DNA of 64,000 bases, from NCBI RefSeq assembly GCF_041734735.1, contig NC_134880.1, positions 31,995,785-32,059,784 of the forward strand, given 5' to 3'. Below, piece after piece: positions 10,458-18,988 of the stretch; the first letter of the stretch is position 1, and every line of letters starts with the position of its first letter. The DNA comes from Babylonia areolata (taxonomy: Eukaryota; Mollusca; Gastropoda; Neogastropoda; Buccinidae). The notes beneath the pieces were generated by a model that was not told the origin of the DNA, made no database searches, and saw only the letters and a program-made list of their open reading frames with translations. Both the position numbers and the translations under genes were made by a program.

Positions 10458-13220
10458 GACAAGCTCATCATTCTTGGTGACTTTAACGCGAGAGTTGGCT
10501 GTGACAGCACCTCCTGGGAAGGCGTGATTGGGAAGCATGGGGTTGGTAACTGTAACAGCAATGGTCAACTACTTCTCCAGACATGTGCCGAGCACGACCT
10601 TCGTATCACAAACACCGTCTTCTGCCTCCCTACCCGTAACAGGACGTCATGGATGCATCCTCGCTCTGGGCACTGGCATCTCATCGACTTTGTCATCGTC
10701 ACGAAGAGGGACAGGCAGGACGTACGAGTCACGAGGGCCATGTGCAGCACCGAGTGCTGGACAGACCACCGCCTTATCGTCTCCAAACTCAACCTCCGCA
10801 TCCAGCCCAAGAGACGGCCTCAGGGCATGAAAGCACCCAAACGCCTGAATGTCAACAAGCTGGAGCTAGGCAACATCAAGCAGAGCTTTGCTGACACCCT
10901 GGAGGAACGCCTTGAGTCCACCGTGCTGGACAACCAGAATGTGGAGGCAGCAAGGGGCGCACTGCATGAGACGGTGTACAACACTGCCATGGAGTGCCTG
11001 GGGCCTTCTGCCAGGAAGCACAAAGACTGGTTTGATGAGAACTGCACTGAGATCAAGCAGCTGCTGGAAGACAAACGCCAAGCCTGCAGAGCCCACATTG
11101 AAGATCCCAAGTCACAGTCAAAGAAAGACATACTGAAGAGCGCACGCAGCACCATCCAGCTGAAGCTGCGGCAGATGCAGGATTCCTGGTTGACCAACAA
11201 AGCTGATGAGATCCAGGGCTTTGCAGACAGGAACGACATGAAGAACTTCTATAACGGCCTGAAAGAAGTCTATGGTCCCACCACTTCCGGATCTGCTCCA
11301 CTCCTCAGTGCTGATGGTTCTACCCTGATCATTGACAAGGATGGGATCCTTGAGAGATGGGCTGAACACTTTGACAGCGTACTGAACCGCCCTTCCACTA
11401 TCAATGATGAAGCCATCAACCGACTCCCCCAGGTGCCAGTTAGTGAATCACTGGATGCCATTCCAACTTTGGAGGAGACCCTGAAAGCTATCCGTCTGCT
11501 GTCCAATGGCAAAGCCCCTGGTTCAGACTCCATTCCAGCTGAGGTCTACAAAGAAGGTGGTATGGCGCTGACTGAGAAACTTCATCTGCTGTTCCAGCTC
11601 ATCTGCCAGCATGAGGCAGTTCCACAGAACTTCAAAGACGCTTCCATCATACACCTGTACAAGCGCAAAGGAAATCGTCAGGCCTGTGACAACCATCGTG
11701 GAATATTCCTGCTGTCCGTTGCAGGCAAGACTCTGGCCAGAGTGCTACTCAACCGTCTCATAGCGCACCTTGAGCAAGGTCGTCTTCCAGAGAGCCAGTG
11801 TGGATTCCGGAAAGAACGCGGGACTATCGACATGGTGCTTGCTGCCAGGCAGCTCCAGGAGAAGTGTCAGGAACAGAACGCCAACCTTTACTCCACCTAT
11901 GTCGATCTGACCAAGGCCTTCGATACTGTTAGCAGAGATGGCCTTTGGAGAATCTTGGCGAAGTACGGATGTCCCAGAAAGTTCATCACCATCATACGGC
12001 AACTACACGATGGGATGCTGGCCCGAGTCCAAGACAACGGAGAGACTTCAGAACCATTCCCTGTCTCCAACGGAGTCAAGCAAGGGTGTGTTCTTGCCCC
12101 CACCCTGTTCAGTCTCATGTTTTCAGCCATGGTGACAGATGCCTTCAGAGACGCTGACGTAGGCATTGCCATCAGGTACCGCACAGATGGCTCACTCTTC
12201 AACCTCAGGAGGCTTCAAGCGAAAACCAAGGTGAGGACAGACATCGTCAACGACTTCCTGTTTGCTGATGACTGCGCTCTCAACGCTGCCTCCGAAGCTG
12301 ACATGCAACACAGCGTCGACAAGTTCTCTGCTGCCTGTGACAACTTTGGCCTCACAATCAGCACAAAGAAGACTGAGGTGATGCACCAGCCAGCTCCAGG
12401 AAAGCCTTACGTTGAACCAAACATCTTCATCAACGGGCAACGACTGAACGCGGTGGACAAGTTCACATACCTGGGCAGTACACTCTCTCGCACAGTTGTC
12501 ATCGACGACGAGGTGAATGCCAGACTCGCCAAAGCCAGCGCTGCCTTCGGCAGACTCCATAAGAACGTTTGGAACAGGAGAGGCATCACCCTGGAGACGA
12601 AGCTCAAAGTATACAAGGCCATAGTTCTCACCACACTGCTCTATGGATGTGAATCATGGACGGTCTACAAACGCCACGCCAAAAAGCTGAACCACTTCCA
12701 CACCACCAGCCTCAGAAAACTTCTCAGCATAAAGTGGCAAGAGAAGATCCCTGACACAGAGGTGCTCGCTCATGCAAACTTGCCCAGCATCTACACCATC
12801 TTGATGCAGGCCCAGCTGCGCTGGGCAGGCCATGTAGTTCGCATGCAAGACCACCGGCTCCCCAAGAAACTGCTGTATGGCGAACTCCAACATGGCAAGC
12901 GCTCCCATGGAGGCCAAAAGAAGCGCTTCAAAGACACACTGAAAGCTTCTCTGAAGGCCTTCAACATCAGCCACGACACATGGGAGCTGAATGCAATGGA
13001 CAGACCAAAGTGGCGTTCAGCTGTCCACAAAGGCGCCAAATCCTGTGAGGCCAACAGAATCGCTGCAGCAGAGCAACGCAGACAGTCCAGGAAAAGCAGG
13101 GCCAGCAAGTCTCCGGCAGCCGCCACCATCCCCTGTCCACACTGCGTCAGAACCTTCCGGGCGCGGATTGGCCTCACCAGTCATCTGCGCACCCACAGAG
13201 CCCAACCCACCCACCCCTAG
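10458..13220 (+). CDS. LINE endonuclease (partial), RT and C2H2 finger
   Basis: The frame is open from the truncation point at 10458 (about 920 codons); the ATG at 10524 is internal. Endonuclease blocks are LIILGDFNARVG (10464), TRNRTSWMHPRSGHWHLIDF (about 10635) and CWTDHRLIVSKL (10758). RT blocks are LSNGKAPGSDSIPAEVY (11500), ESQCGFRKERGTIDMV (11790), YVDLTKAFDTVSRDGLW (11898), NGVKQGCVLAPTLFSLMF (12070) and catalytic FADD in DFLFADDCALNAASE (about 12253). The C-terminus carries LRWAGHVVRMQDHRLPKKLL and a classical C2H2 finger (C-x2-C-x12-H-x3-H, near 13135). Only the first part of the endonuclease is missing, so the copy cannot move by itself but its RT frame looks whole. Confidence 0.92.
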   Translation, partial: DKLIILGDFNARVGCDSTSWEGVIGKHGVGNCNSNGQLLLQTCAEHDLRITNTVFCLPTRNRTSWMHPRSGHWHLIDFVIVTKRDRQDVRVTRAMCSTECWTDHRLIVSKLNLRIQPKRRPQGMKAPKRLNVNKLELGNIKQSFADTLEERLESTVLDNQNVEAARGALHETVYNTAMECLGPSARKHKDWFDENCTEIKQLLEDKRQACRAHIEDPKSQSKKDILKSARSTIQLKLRQMQDSWLTNKADEIQGFADRNDMKNFYNGLKEVYGPTTSGSAPLLSADGSTLIIDKDGILERWAEHFDSVLNRPSTINDEAINRLPQVPVSESLDAIPTLEETLKAIRLLSNGKAPGSDSIPAEVYKEGGMALTEKLHLLFQLICQHEAVPQNFKDASIIHLYKRKGNRQACDNHRGIFLLSVAGKTLARVLLNRLIAHLEQGRLPESQCGFRKERGTIDMVLAARQLQEKCQEQNANLYSTYVDLTKAFDTVSRDGLWRILAKYGCPRKFITIIRQLHDGMLARVQDNGETSEPFPVSNGVKQGCVLAPTLFSLMFSAMVTDAFRDADVGIAIRYRTDGSLFNLRRLQAKTKVRTDIVNDFLFADDCALNAASEADMQHSVDKFSAACDNFGLTISTKKTEVMHQPAPGKPYVEPNIFINGQRLNAVDKFTYLGSTLSRTVVIDDEVNARLAKASAAFGRLHKNVWNRRGITLETKLKVYKAIVLTTLLYGCESWTVYKRHAKKLNHFHTTSLRKLLSIKWQEKIPDTEVLAHANLPSIYTILMQAQLRWAGHVVRMQDHRLPKKLLYGELQHGKRSHGGQKKRFKDTLKASLKAFNISHDTWELNAMDRPKWRSAVHKGAKSCEANRIAAAEQRRQSRKSRASKSPAAATIPCPHCVRTFRARIGLTSHLRTHRAQPTHP

Positions 13221-13269
13221 GATGACTAGATGGTCCTCGTTGATCCCGACGGACGAACCACACCCACAC
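10458..13269 (+). mobile_element. 5'-truncated young LINE with C2H2 finger
   Basis: The element is flanked by 31-bp direct repeats differing at one base. It begins inside the endonuclease and ends after the stop in a short A/C-rich tail that merges with the right repeat. The open frame and near-identical target duplications indicate recent insertion. A second, older, minus-strand fragment of the same family lies at 20884-21828; the two share the C-terminus and a 3' UTR with GATGGTC and GATC segments. Confidence 0.9.
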
Positions 13270-13300
13270 ACACCTGGCTGACACGGTCGATTCAATTTCT
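13270..13300. repeat. Target-site duplication, right copy
   Basis: This is the right-hand partner of 10427-10457. Sequence downstream of it continues U1 and matches the inverted copy U2. Confidence 0.9.
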
Positions 13301-13486
13301 CTTTTATGTTCATTCTAGTTTTATAGTTTTAAAGTTGATGTGAAAATTGAGTATTTTGTTAAACTAATAATATGTAGAGCCAAGTACAAGTACTTCTAAA
13401 CGTCTTATGAAGTGAAAAGGTCTTCATTTTAAGAAAAGTCAAGACCGGAAATTTTTGCTTTTCATCAATTCATGCTTTTTAATGTA

Positions 13487-13714
13487 ACATTTTTTTTACA
13501 TTATAGTTATTATTTATTATTTATTTATTTATTTGTGTAAGCTTATCTATCATTTATTCACCTTTTCTTCTTCTTTTTTTCTTTTTTTTTCCTCAAGCCC
13601 TGACTAAGCGCGTTGGGTTACGCTGCTGGTCAGGCATCTGCTTGGCAGATGTGGTGTAGCGTATATGGATTTGTCCGAACGCAGTGACGCCTCCTTGAGC
13701 TACTGAAACTGAAA
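13487..13714 (-). mobile_element. Short AT-tailed SINE (family S) in U1
   Basis: The element is flanked by TCATGCTTTTTAATGTA (13470-13486) and TCATGCTTTTTATGTA (13715-13730), a slightly diverged target duplication. On the minus strand it starts with GTAGCTCAAGGAGGCGTCAC, followed by a GTTCGG..AATCC B-box-like segment, then GCGTAACCCAACGCGC, and ends in an A/T-rich tail at 13487-13593. Related copies lie at 28727 (plus) and 36052 (minus). Confidence 0.75.
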
Positions 13715-13964
13715 CTCATGCTTTTTATGTATTGAGTATAATTTCAAAATGTAATGTTTAAAGTGAGAAAGATCAGTTGAAAGCAAATTAAGTCCCCTAT
13801 CATTAATTACAGATTAATTTCCCTTTTTTACATCTGCACCAAAACGTTTGCAAAATAAATATAACTTCCATGCTTAGCAAAAGTAGTTCCTGTTTCAACA
13901 AAAAATGATAAACAATGACTGCTCTTGTTGTTGTGTCAGAATATCATATCAAAGTGCCAAGTTT

Positions 13965-13968
<4 letters not shown>

Positions 13969-14022
<54 letters not shown>

Positions 14023-14048
14023 CGGACACACACACACACACACACACC
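13969..14048. repeat. (AT)n and (CA)n core of U1
   Basis: About 50 bp of AT is followed by about 24 bp of CA. The core occupies the same place as the TG core of U2, U3 and U4. Confidence 0.85.
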
Positions 14049-14119
14049 ACACAGACAACCGAACAACCGGGTTAAAACATAGACTCACTTTGTTTACACT
14101 TTGTTTACACAAGTGAGTC

Positions 14120-14449
14120 AAAGACACATTTTTGCAACATTGGTATAGACATGTTGATAACGATACTATGCATATCAATTACAGGATGTTTAAACCAAAC
14201 TCTGGCCAAGATGCTTGTCTTACAGTGTTGCCAAATAACTATATATATAAAGACATTGCTGATGAGTTTCACTATTTGTTTGTGTGCACTTTTTTGAAAG
14301 CATGAGACAAAACGTTTATCTAGATATTTCAGAATCACGCCCAAATTCCATTAAATTCTACGAACTGTTTTATGAAGAAGAAAACAAGAAAAAGAATACT
14401 GCTGAAACTTCAATCCTTTGCTTCTTCTATACGTAGTTCTTCACTTTTT
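14120..14449 (+). pseudogene. LINE copy 2: C-terminal zinc-knuckle fragment
   Basis: Between the facing elements U1 and U2, the LINE continues with QHWYRHVD...YRMFKPN, then YIYKDIADEFHYLFVCTFF (knuckle H and last C near 14260-14290) and RPNSIKFYELF (14335). These match QSWHDHVQ...YRMFKVTN and DEIHFMFCC in the copy at 50 kb. This shows that U1 and U2 inserted separately into one LINE, not as a single large fold-back element. Confidence 0.6.
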
Positions 14450-14502
14450 GACTCACTTGTGTAAACAAAGTGAGTCTATGTTTTAACCCGGTGTTCTGTT
14501 GT

Positions 14503-14545
<43 letters not shown>

Positions 14546-16080
14546 TGTCTCTGTCTGTGTGTCCATGGTAAACTTTAACATTGCCATTTTCTCTGCAAAT
14601 TTAGGCATAAAAATAGGAAAAATTCAGTTCTTTCCGGTCATCTTGTTTAAAACAATATTGCACCTCTGGGATGGGCACAAAAAAATTTTTAAATAAGAAA
14701 CCAAATTATATGCAAACTGCATTTACTGTCATATTTATATTTTTTGTATTCTCTAAACTTGGCACTTTGATCTGATATTATGACACAACAAGAAGAGTAG
14801 TCATTATTATCATTTTTTGTTCAAACAGGAACTTCTTTTGCTAAACGTGGAAGTTGTATTTATTTTGCAAACGTTTTGGTGCAGAGTGTAAAAAAGGGAA
14901 ATTAATCTGTAATTAATGCTATGGGACTTAATTTGCTTTAAACTGATCTTTCTCATTTTGAAATTATACTCAATACATAAAAAGCTTGTGTGTTTGACTC
15001 TCAGTGTACAGGGCTTTCACTATGTTTATTCGCCCAAGTGGTCTTTTTCGGAAAATACTAAAATCAATATGACGAGTGGACTTTACAGATCTATTGGCTT
15101 AGCCCTGAAGGTCATGGGCAAAAATCAATTGCGTACACACATTTATACACATTCAAAGCACGTGCTCATATTCTTCGCGAACGCGAACGACGCCATTTTG
15201 TTTCAAATTGTTGACCTGCCCGTTCAATCCTATATTCAATGGACAATACACGATAAAATGTGATGGAAAGTTGGAGAAGGAGACCGTTAAATATTTACTC
15301 AGAGAAAGATTTGTGAACGCCTCATCACTTACTGGATTATGCTCCAAACTGCCATAAAAATATCCACAGAATCAGTCAGAATTCACAGTTAAAAATTGTA
15401 AACTATGCGAGTTAATACCCTTGAACTGATCACGATGAAACGCAAAAATTTCCAGTCTTGACTTTTCTCAAAGTGAAGCCCTTTTCACTTCTTACGACGT
15501 TTAGAAGTACTTGTACTTGGCTCTACATGTTATTAGTTTAACAAAATACTCAATTTTCATATCAACTTTAAAACTATAAACTAGAATGAACATAAAAGAG
15601 AAATTGAATCGACCTGTCATACTACATTCCCGGCGGGTGTAACTAAACTTGTACATCTATCTAGATCTAGAGAAAACGGCTAAATGTTGTAGTGTGATTG
15701 CGGGGATAGCCACATCTCCTTTACCGCGGACTTAAAAAGAATTTTTTATTGCCCTTAAAGATTTTTTGAATGCCCAGGATACACCAGATAAACATGATTT
15801 AAACAGCGTTCTCACTGCGAATATCGCAATTGATTTATCGCCCTTTAAAAAAGTATGTTCAAGTATTAAATTTTAGAACGTCAGTTAAGGAGCCATGATA
15901 GTGTAATGGGTAAGACAGTTTCTTCTCACCCGAAAACGACACGCGGGGTTCGAATCTGGTTAGGACTTTTCTTTCTTTTTTTAACCCAAAGCTTTATAAT
16001 AACAAATACAGAACACATTTTAACGATTCGATTTTTTTAAAGTGTATCACAAGTGAGTCTTGAAGGCCTTGCCTCTCTTG
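14450..16080 (+). mobile_element. Microsatellite-cored, Helentron-like element U2
   Basis: The 5' palindrome lies at 14450-14476 (GACTCACTT ... AAGTGAGTC arms on its two strands), the TG core at about 14511-14545, and the 3' end CTCTCTTG at 16073-16080. CACAAGTGAGTC lies 21 bp before the 3' end. The left flank is TTTTT and the right flank T, with no duplication. It carries the same extra tRNA-like module as U1 (15434-16040 matches U1 on the opposite strand), plus about 430 bp (15000-15433) absent from U1. Confidence 0.6.
15891..15962 (+). other. tRNA-like sequence in U2
   Basis: GCCATGATAGTGTAATGGGT supplies an A-box-like region and GGGGTTCGAATCTGG a B-box-like region. Stem pairing is poor. 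It is the inverted counterpart of 10139-10203. Confidence 0.5.
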
Positions 16081-16224
16081 TCTTATATTGTTATTAATGA
16101 AATATTAATATACTTGCTAATGTGTATATTGAGTGCTTGAACGAATGGGCATATTTGTAGTTTTTTGCATCACTCTTTTTGTTTGAATAATATGTGTAAA
16201 AGATGAATGTACGTAATGTTTGAA

Positions 16225-16239
16225 TGCCTCCTTGAGGCA
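16225..16239 (+). promoter_or_regulatory. 3' UTR stem-loop of LINE copy 2
   Basis: TGCCTC and GAGGCA pair perfectly around a CTT loop, 14 bp before a TTGCC-type repeat tail. It occupies the same position as the stem-loop of copy 1. Confidence 0.5.
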
Positions 16240-16265
16240 CACGAAACGCTTATTGCCTTGCCTTG

Positions 16266-16589
16266 TGAGTGCATAGCCACGTTTGTTGTTTTTACTCGTT
16301 GTTTTGTTGTTCAGAGTGCATAGCAGACCTGACACAGCTACTGTTCCGCTACCTCACACTTTCTCCCAATGTGCGAGAAAGCATGGATCTGCGAGAAAGT
16401 GGGCTGATAAATCCTCTAAAAGCCCGAAATCAATTGGGGATAGCTCAACGGGAAATCATCAGAGTAGTGACCAGTCTTGTGGGGGTGCTTTCAGAGAAGT
16501 AGCATGCGACACCGTGCCAATATGAGCCAATTTTTGAGATGCTGATCATCCTTTACGTTTAGTTCACCATCCCTATTCCACCTTGTGCA
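16266..16589. other. Stretch without recognised gene
   Basis: Short open frames of 77-80 codons overlap in two frames here (16269-16525), but neither resembles a known family and neither has supporting signals. Confidence 0.5.
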
Positions 16590-16880
16590 CCTAAAATAGA
16601 TCACATAATGCGAGTGACCAGTCAGATCCGACCCAAAACCTTATGTTCACAAATGGTGACACACTAAATTTTAGTGACGCAGGTACAGAGCGACGTTGAT
16701 ACGCGGCAAGCCTTGGGGGCCAGTTGGGAACCCCGAAACCCTCAAAGCCGGGAGAGTGGGGATGTGACTTGGCCAAAACACTTTCCACTATATTAAAATT
16801 CTGGCCCAGATAGTCAGGACAGCAGTTGCCTCCTCTGCTGTTTTGATGGTCATAGTCGGACACGACTGACTATCATATAG
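16590..16880 (-). repeat. SINE-like interspersed repeat, minus strand
   Basis: On the minus strand the segment starts near 16880 with GATAGTCAGTCGTGTCCGAC and TATGACCATC, followed by TCCTGACTATCTGGGCCAGA. It resembles the head of a SINE known from molluscs, recalled rather than searched. The open frame across it is incidental. Confidence 0.4.
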
Positions 16881-17163
16881 TCTCCTGAGTACTTCTGTAC
16901 CTTGTACAATGCAGATGACCAATGGTCAGTGACAATTACCGATAGTCACTGTGGCCTAAAATGTCAGATATTGATTATTAACAGCTTATTACTGTCTTCA
17001 GAGATTTTGTGTGCCTTGATTTTGTGTGTCTTGTATAATGCAGATAACCAGTGGTCAATGCCCTGCATTACATAAGGTACAGAAATTCTCGTGAAACAGG
17101 TTAAATCGTCAAAACCTGCAACCTGTGTCATATTGATATGGCAAGATCTTTCTAATGATACCT

Positions 17164-17166
<3 letters not shown>

Positions 17167-17202
<36 letters not shown>

Positions 17203-17209
17203 TTGTAAC
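17167..17209. repeat. Poly-T run of 43
   Basis: A homopolymer of 43 T, possibly the poly-A tail of a minus-strand retroposon. No matching target duplication was located. Confidence 0.8.
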
Positions 17210-17229
17210 CTTGACTTTGATTTTATCAA

Positions 17230-17490
17230 CTTTTTCAAAAATTAGAATTTATTATAACTTAACAATCATAAGAGACAGGGCTGTGATATTCATATGTGTA
17301 TTCCTTGTGATAAGAGTTATCCACTGGTACCTTTTTTTCCATTGTGACCTTGAAATTTGTACTAAAATACAAAAACAAACTGACTTTATCCTTGGCCATA
17401 ACTTCACAACCATGAGAAAGAGGGCTCTGATATTTCTCGTGTATATTCCTTATGACAAGAGCTTCTCATTGTTACCATGTTTGTTTGTTT
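17230..17490. repeat. Two diverged tandem units of about 130-155 bp
   Basis: Unit 1 (about 17240-17345) and unit 2 (about 17395-17490) share the order CATAAGAGACAGGGCT or CATGAGAAAGAGGGCT, then GTGTAT(A)TTCCTT(G/A)TGA, then a short GTTACC or GGTACC end. No coding signal is seen. Confidence 0.5.
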
Positions 17491-17544
17491 TTTAAACTTA
17501 TGACCTATACTACAATACCAGTTTTAAATTCTTTGGTTGAACTC

Positions 17545-17615
17545 AGCTGGGGATCTAACTCGGAAACTTCCACTCCCCAGGAGGACATCTTAACCATTAG
17601 GCCATGTGTGTCTGT
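17545..17615 (-). repeat. tRNA-derived SINE head relic
   Basis: On the minus strand ATGGCCTAATGGTTAAGATG resembles a tRNA A-box region, and GAGTTAGATCCC a degraded B box about 35 bp later. No body or tail can be assigned. Confidence 0.4.
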
Positions 17616-17689
17616 GTGGTAGTGGTCGCTGTTTTATCACCTTTTCAAGTGTACACAACTCAGTACTGACGAGTCAGACCCGACGGAAA

Positions 17690-18125
17690 ACTTGTCTATT
17701 CATGCGTGACAAATTGTACCGCAGTTAACATTAATATACGACAATGTGGAACAAAATGTCACAAATGTGACAAATTTTAATGCTGTGACATTTTGTACCG
17801 CGCTCACCGGTACAAAATGTCGTAATTGCGACATTTTGTACTAATGATAATACTGATGATAAAAATGATTAGTATTTATATAGGGCTGAATCTCGTGCAG
17901 AGACAAATCAAAGCGCTTTCAAACCAGTCATCCACTCGCATGCATAACTCTAAACTTGATAAACTGAGGACAAAGAGGAGGCAGGGGAAGGAGGCTATCT
18001 TGTAAATAGATGGGTTTTAAGGCCAGACTTTTAAGAGCTGAGTGCGGGGAACTGACGAAGCGAAAGATACGGTACAAAATGTCGCAGTTGTGACATTTTG
18101 TACCGTTGTGATATTTTGTACAGCA
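17690..18125. repeat. Palindromic GACATTTTGTAC array
   Basis: GACATTTTGTAC or its complement GTACAAAATGTC (with close variants) occurs repeatedly at about 17705-17850 and 18070-18125. Several neighbours face each other to form hairpins, for example the one around 17812-17840 with arms of about 13 bp. A LINE-end-like repeat (17851-18068) separates the two clusters, as if inserted into the array. Confidence 0.6.
17851..18068 (-). repeat. LINE 3'-end-like repeat inside palindromic array
   Basis: GGCTGAATCTCGTGCAGAGA and AATCAAAGCGCTTTC are followed by GGACAAAGAGGAGGCAGGGG. Read on the minus strand this ends in GCCCTATATAAAT and an AT-rich tail, the typical form of CR1/L2-like LINE 3' ends (compare 28255-28330 and 54630-54697). 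Confidence 0.45.
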
Positions 18126-18284
18126 ACAGACGCCCCAACTGAAATGCTCTGAAGCTCGTAGAACTTTACTTCAAACCAGCGGTGGTGGTTCCAAGATATG
18201 GTAATCTCAATGTCATCAAATCACTGAAGTGGCTTCTATTTCTATATACCGTGACTCATAATGTTAGTCCACGTTTTATCGTGC

Positions 18285-18416
18285 GAGAAAGCGTGGTTTT
18301 TTCCCTGCCGCGTTCACGTATTCTAGCAATTAAGTACGCAATGTTTGAGAAAGCGTGGTTTTTTCCCTGTCATGTATTCTAGCAATTAAGTACGCAATGT
18401 TTGAGAAAGCGTGGGA
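18285..18416. repeat. Tandem units starting GAGAAAGCGTGG
   Basis: Units start at 18285, 18347 and 18403 (lengths 62 and 56; the third is partial). They share GAGAAAGCGTGGTTTTTTCC and GTATTCTAGCAATTAAGTAC. Confidence 0.75.
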
Positions 18417-18988
18417 ACTCCCCTCCTCCCTCCCCCTCCCTTTGTTTTTTTGTTTGTTTTTTGTTGTTGTTTTTTTAAAATAAATATTTAATTAAATAAT
18501 TTGTTTATTGATTTGTTTATATATTCTCTAAGTGAATCTGTCATTGGAACTGGTTTTTCTGACATAAATCTGTGAGAAAAACGAGAGAAAAAGTAGGGTG
18601 AGTGAAGGACGACGACAACGACAACGATAATTATGATGATGTTATCGAAGATGTCGACGGTGATGAGACCAGATGGTTTTACGTTCTTTTGTGTGTGTAT
18701 TTGTGTCTAAAGTCTGTAAATGAGGCTTAACGAAAACCCGCGCGGAGCGCGCGCGCGTGCACGCACACACACACACACACACACACACAACACTGAAGAG
18801 ATTGCTTTGAAAAATGAACTAGTATCGTTACTATAAATGTAAACAATGTAAACAATATGATAAATTCATTAAATATGCGCTTTTACCAGTACATGAATTT
18901 TTGCTGGGGACTTGAATCATTTTTATCACGTAAATATCTGACAATACCAATTCTGCTGATGTCATCATTTTATATGTTGCAGGACACG

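Larger units (their letters stand above)
10006..14119 (-). mobile_element. Microsatellite-cored, Helentron-like non-autonomous element U1
   Basis: The 3' end is at 10006 (complement of CAAGAGAGGCAAGG) and the 5' palindrome at 14082-14119. GACTCACTTGTG occurs at the 5' terminus, and its complement lies 21 bp inside the 3' end. An (AT)n/(CA)n core lies at 13969-14048. The element sits between T residues with no target duplication. Compared with the short copies at 31.3-32.2 kb it carries an extra module of several hundred bp with a tRNA-like sequence. A LINE (10458-13269) and a SINE (13487-13714) have inserted into it. The Helentron/HINE link is inference from structure; no Rep or helicase gene is present. 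Confidence 0.6.
6060..16265 (+). mobile_element. Zinc-knuckle LINE, copy 2, split by nested insertions
   Basis: Pieces of one LINE can be followed at about 6060-9120, 9501-10005, 14120-14449 and 16081-16265. They give, in order, an acidic leader, endonuclease, RT, thumb and C-terminal knuckle, then a 3' stem-loop (TGCCTC/GAGGCA, 16225-16239) with a TTGCC-type tail (16253-16265). The intervals are occupied by a SINE (9124-9500) and by two microsatellite-cored elements (10006-14119 minus, 14450-16080 plus). The protein is heavily decayed, and the catalytic YADD reads YATD at about 8926-8937. It is related to copy 1 by block order and the DEFHYLFVC knuckle. Confidence 0.7.

Noticed and set aside
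11118-13177. Several antisense frames of 75-139 codons
   Set aside because: They are shadows of the LINE frame on the plus strand.
14511-14545. CRISPR-like regular repeats
   Set aside because: These and similar stretches are simple dinucleotide repeats; there are no spacer-separated repeats anywhere in the window.
10006-16080. One 6-kb fold-back transposon with 1-kb arms
   Set aside because: The centre (14120-14449) continues the LINE seen at 9501-10005, so these are two separate facing insertions.
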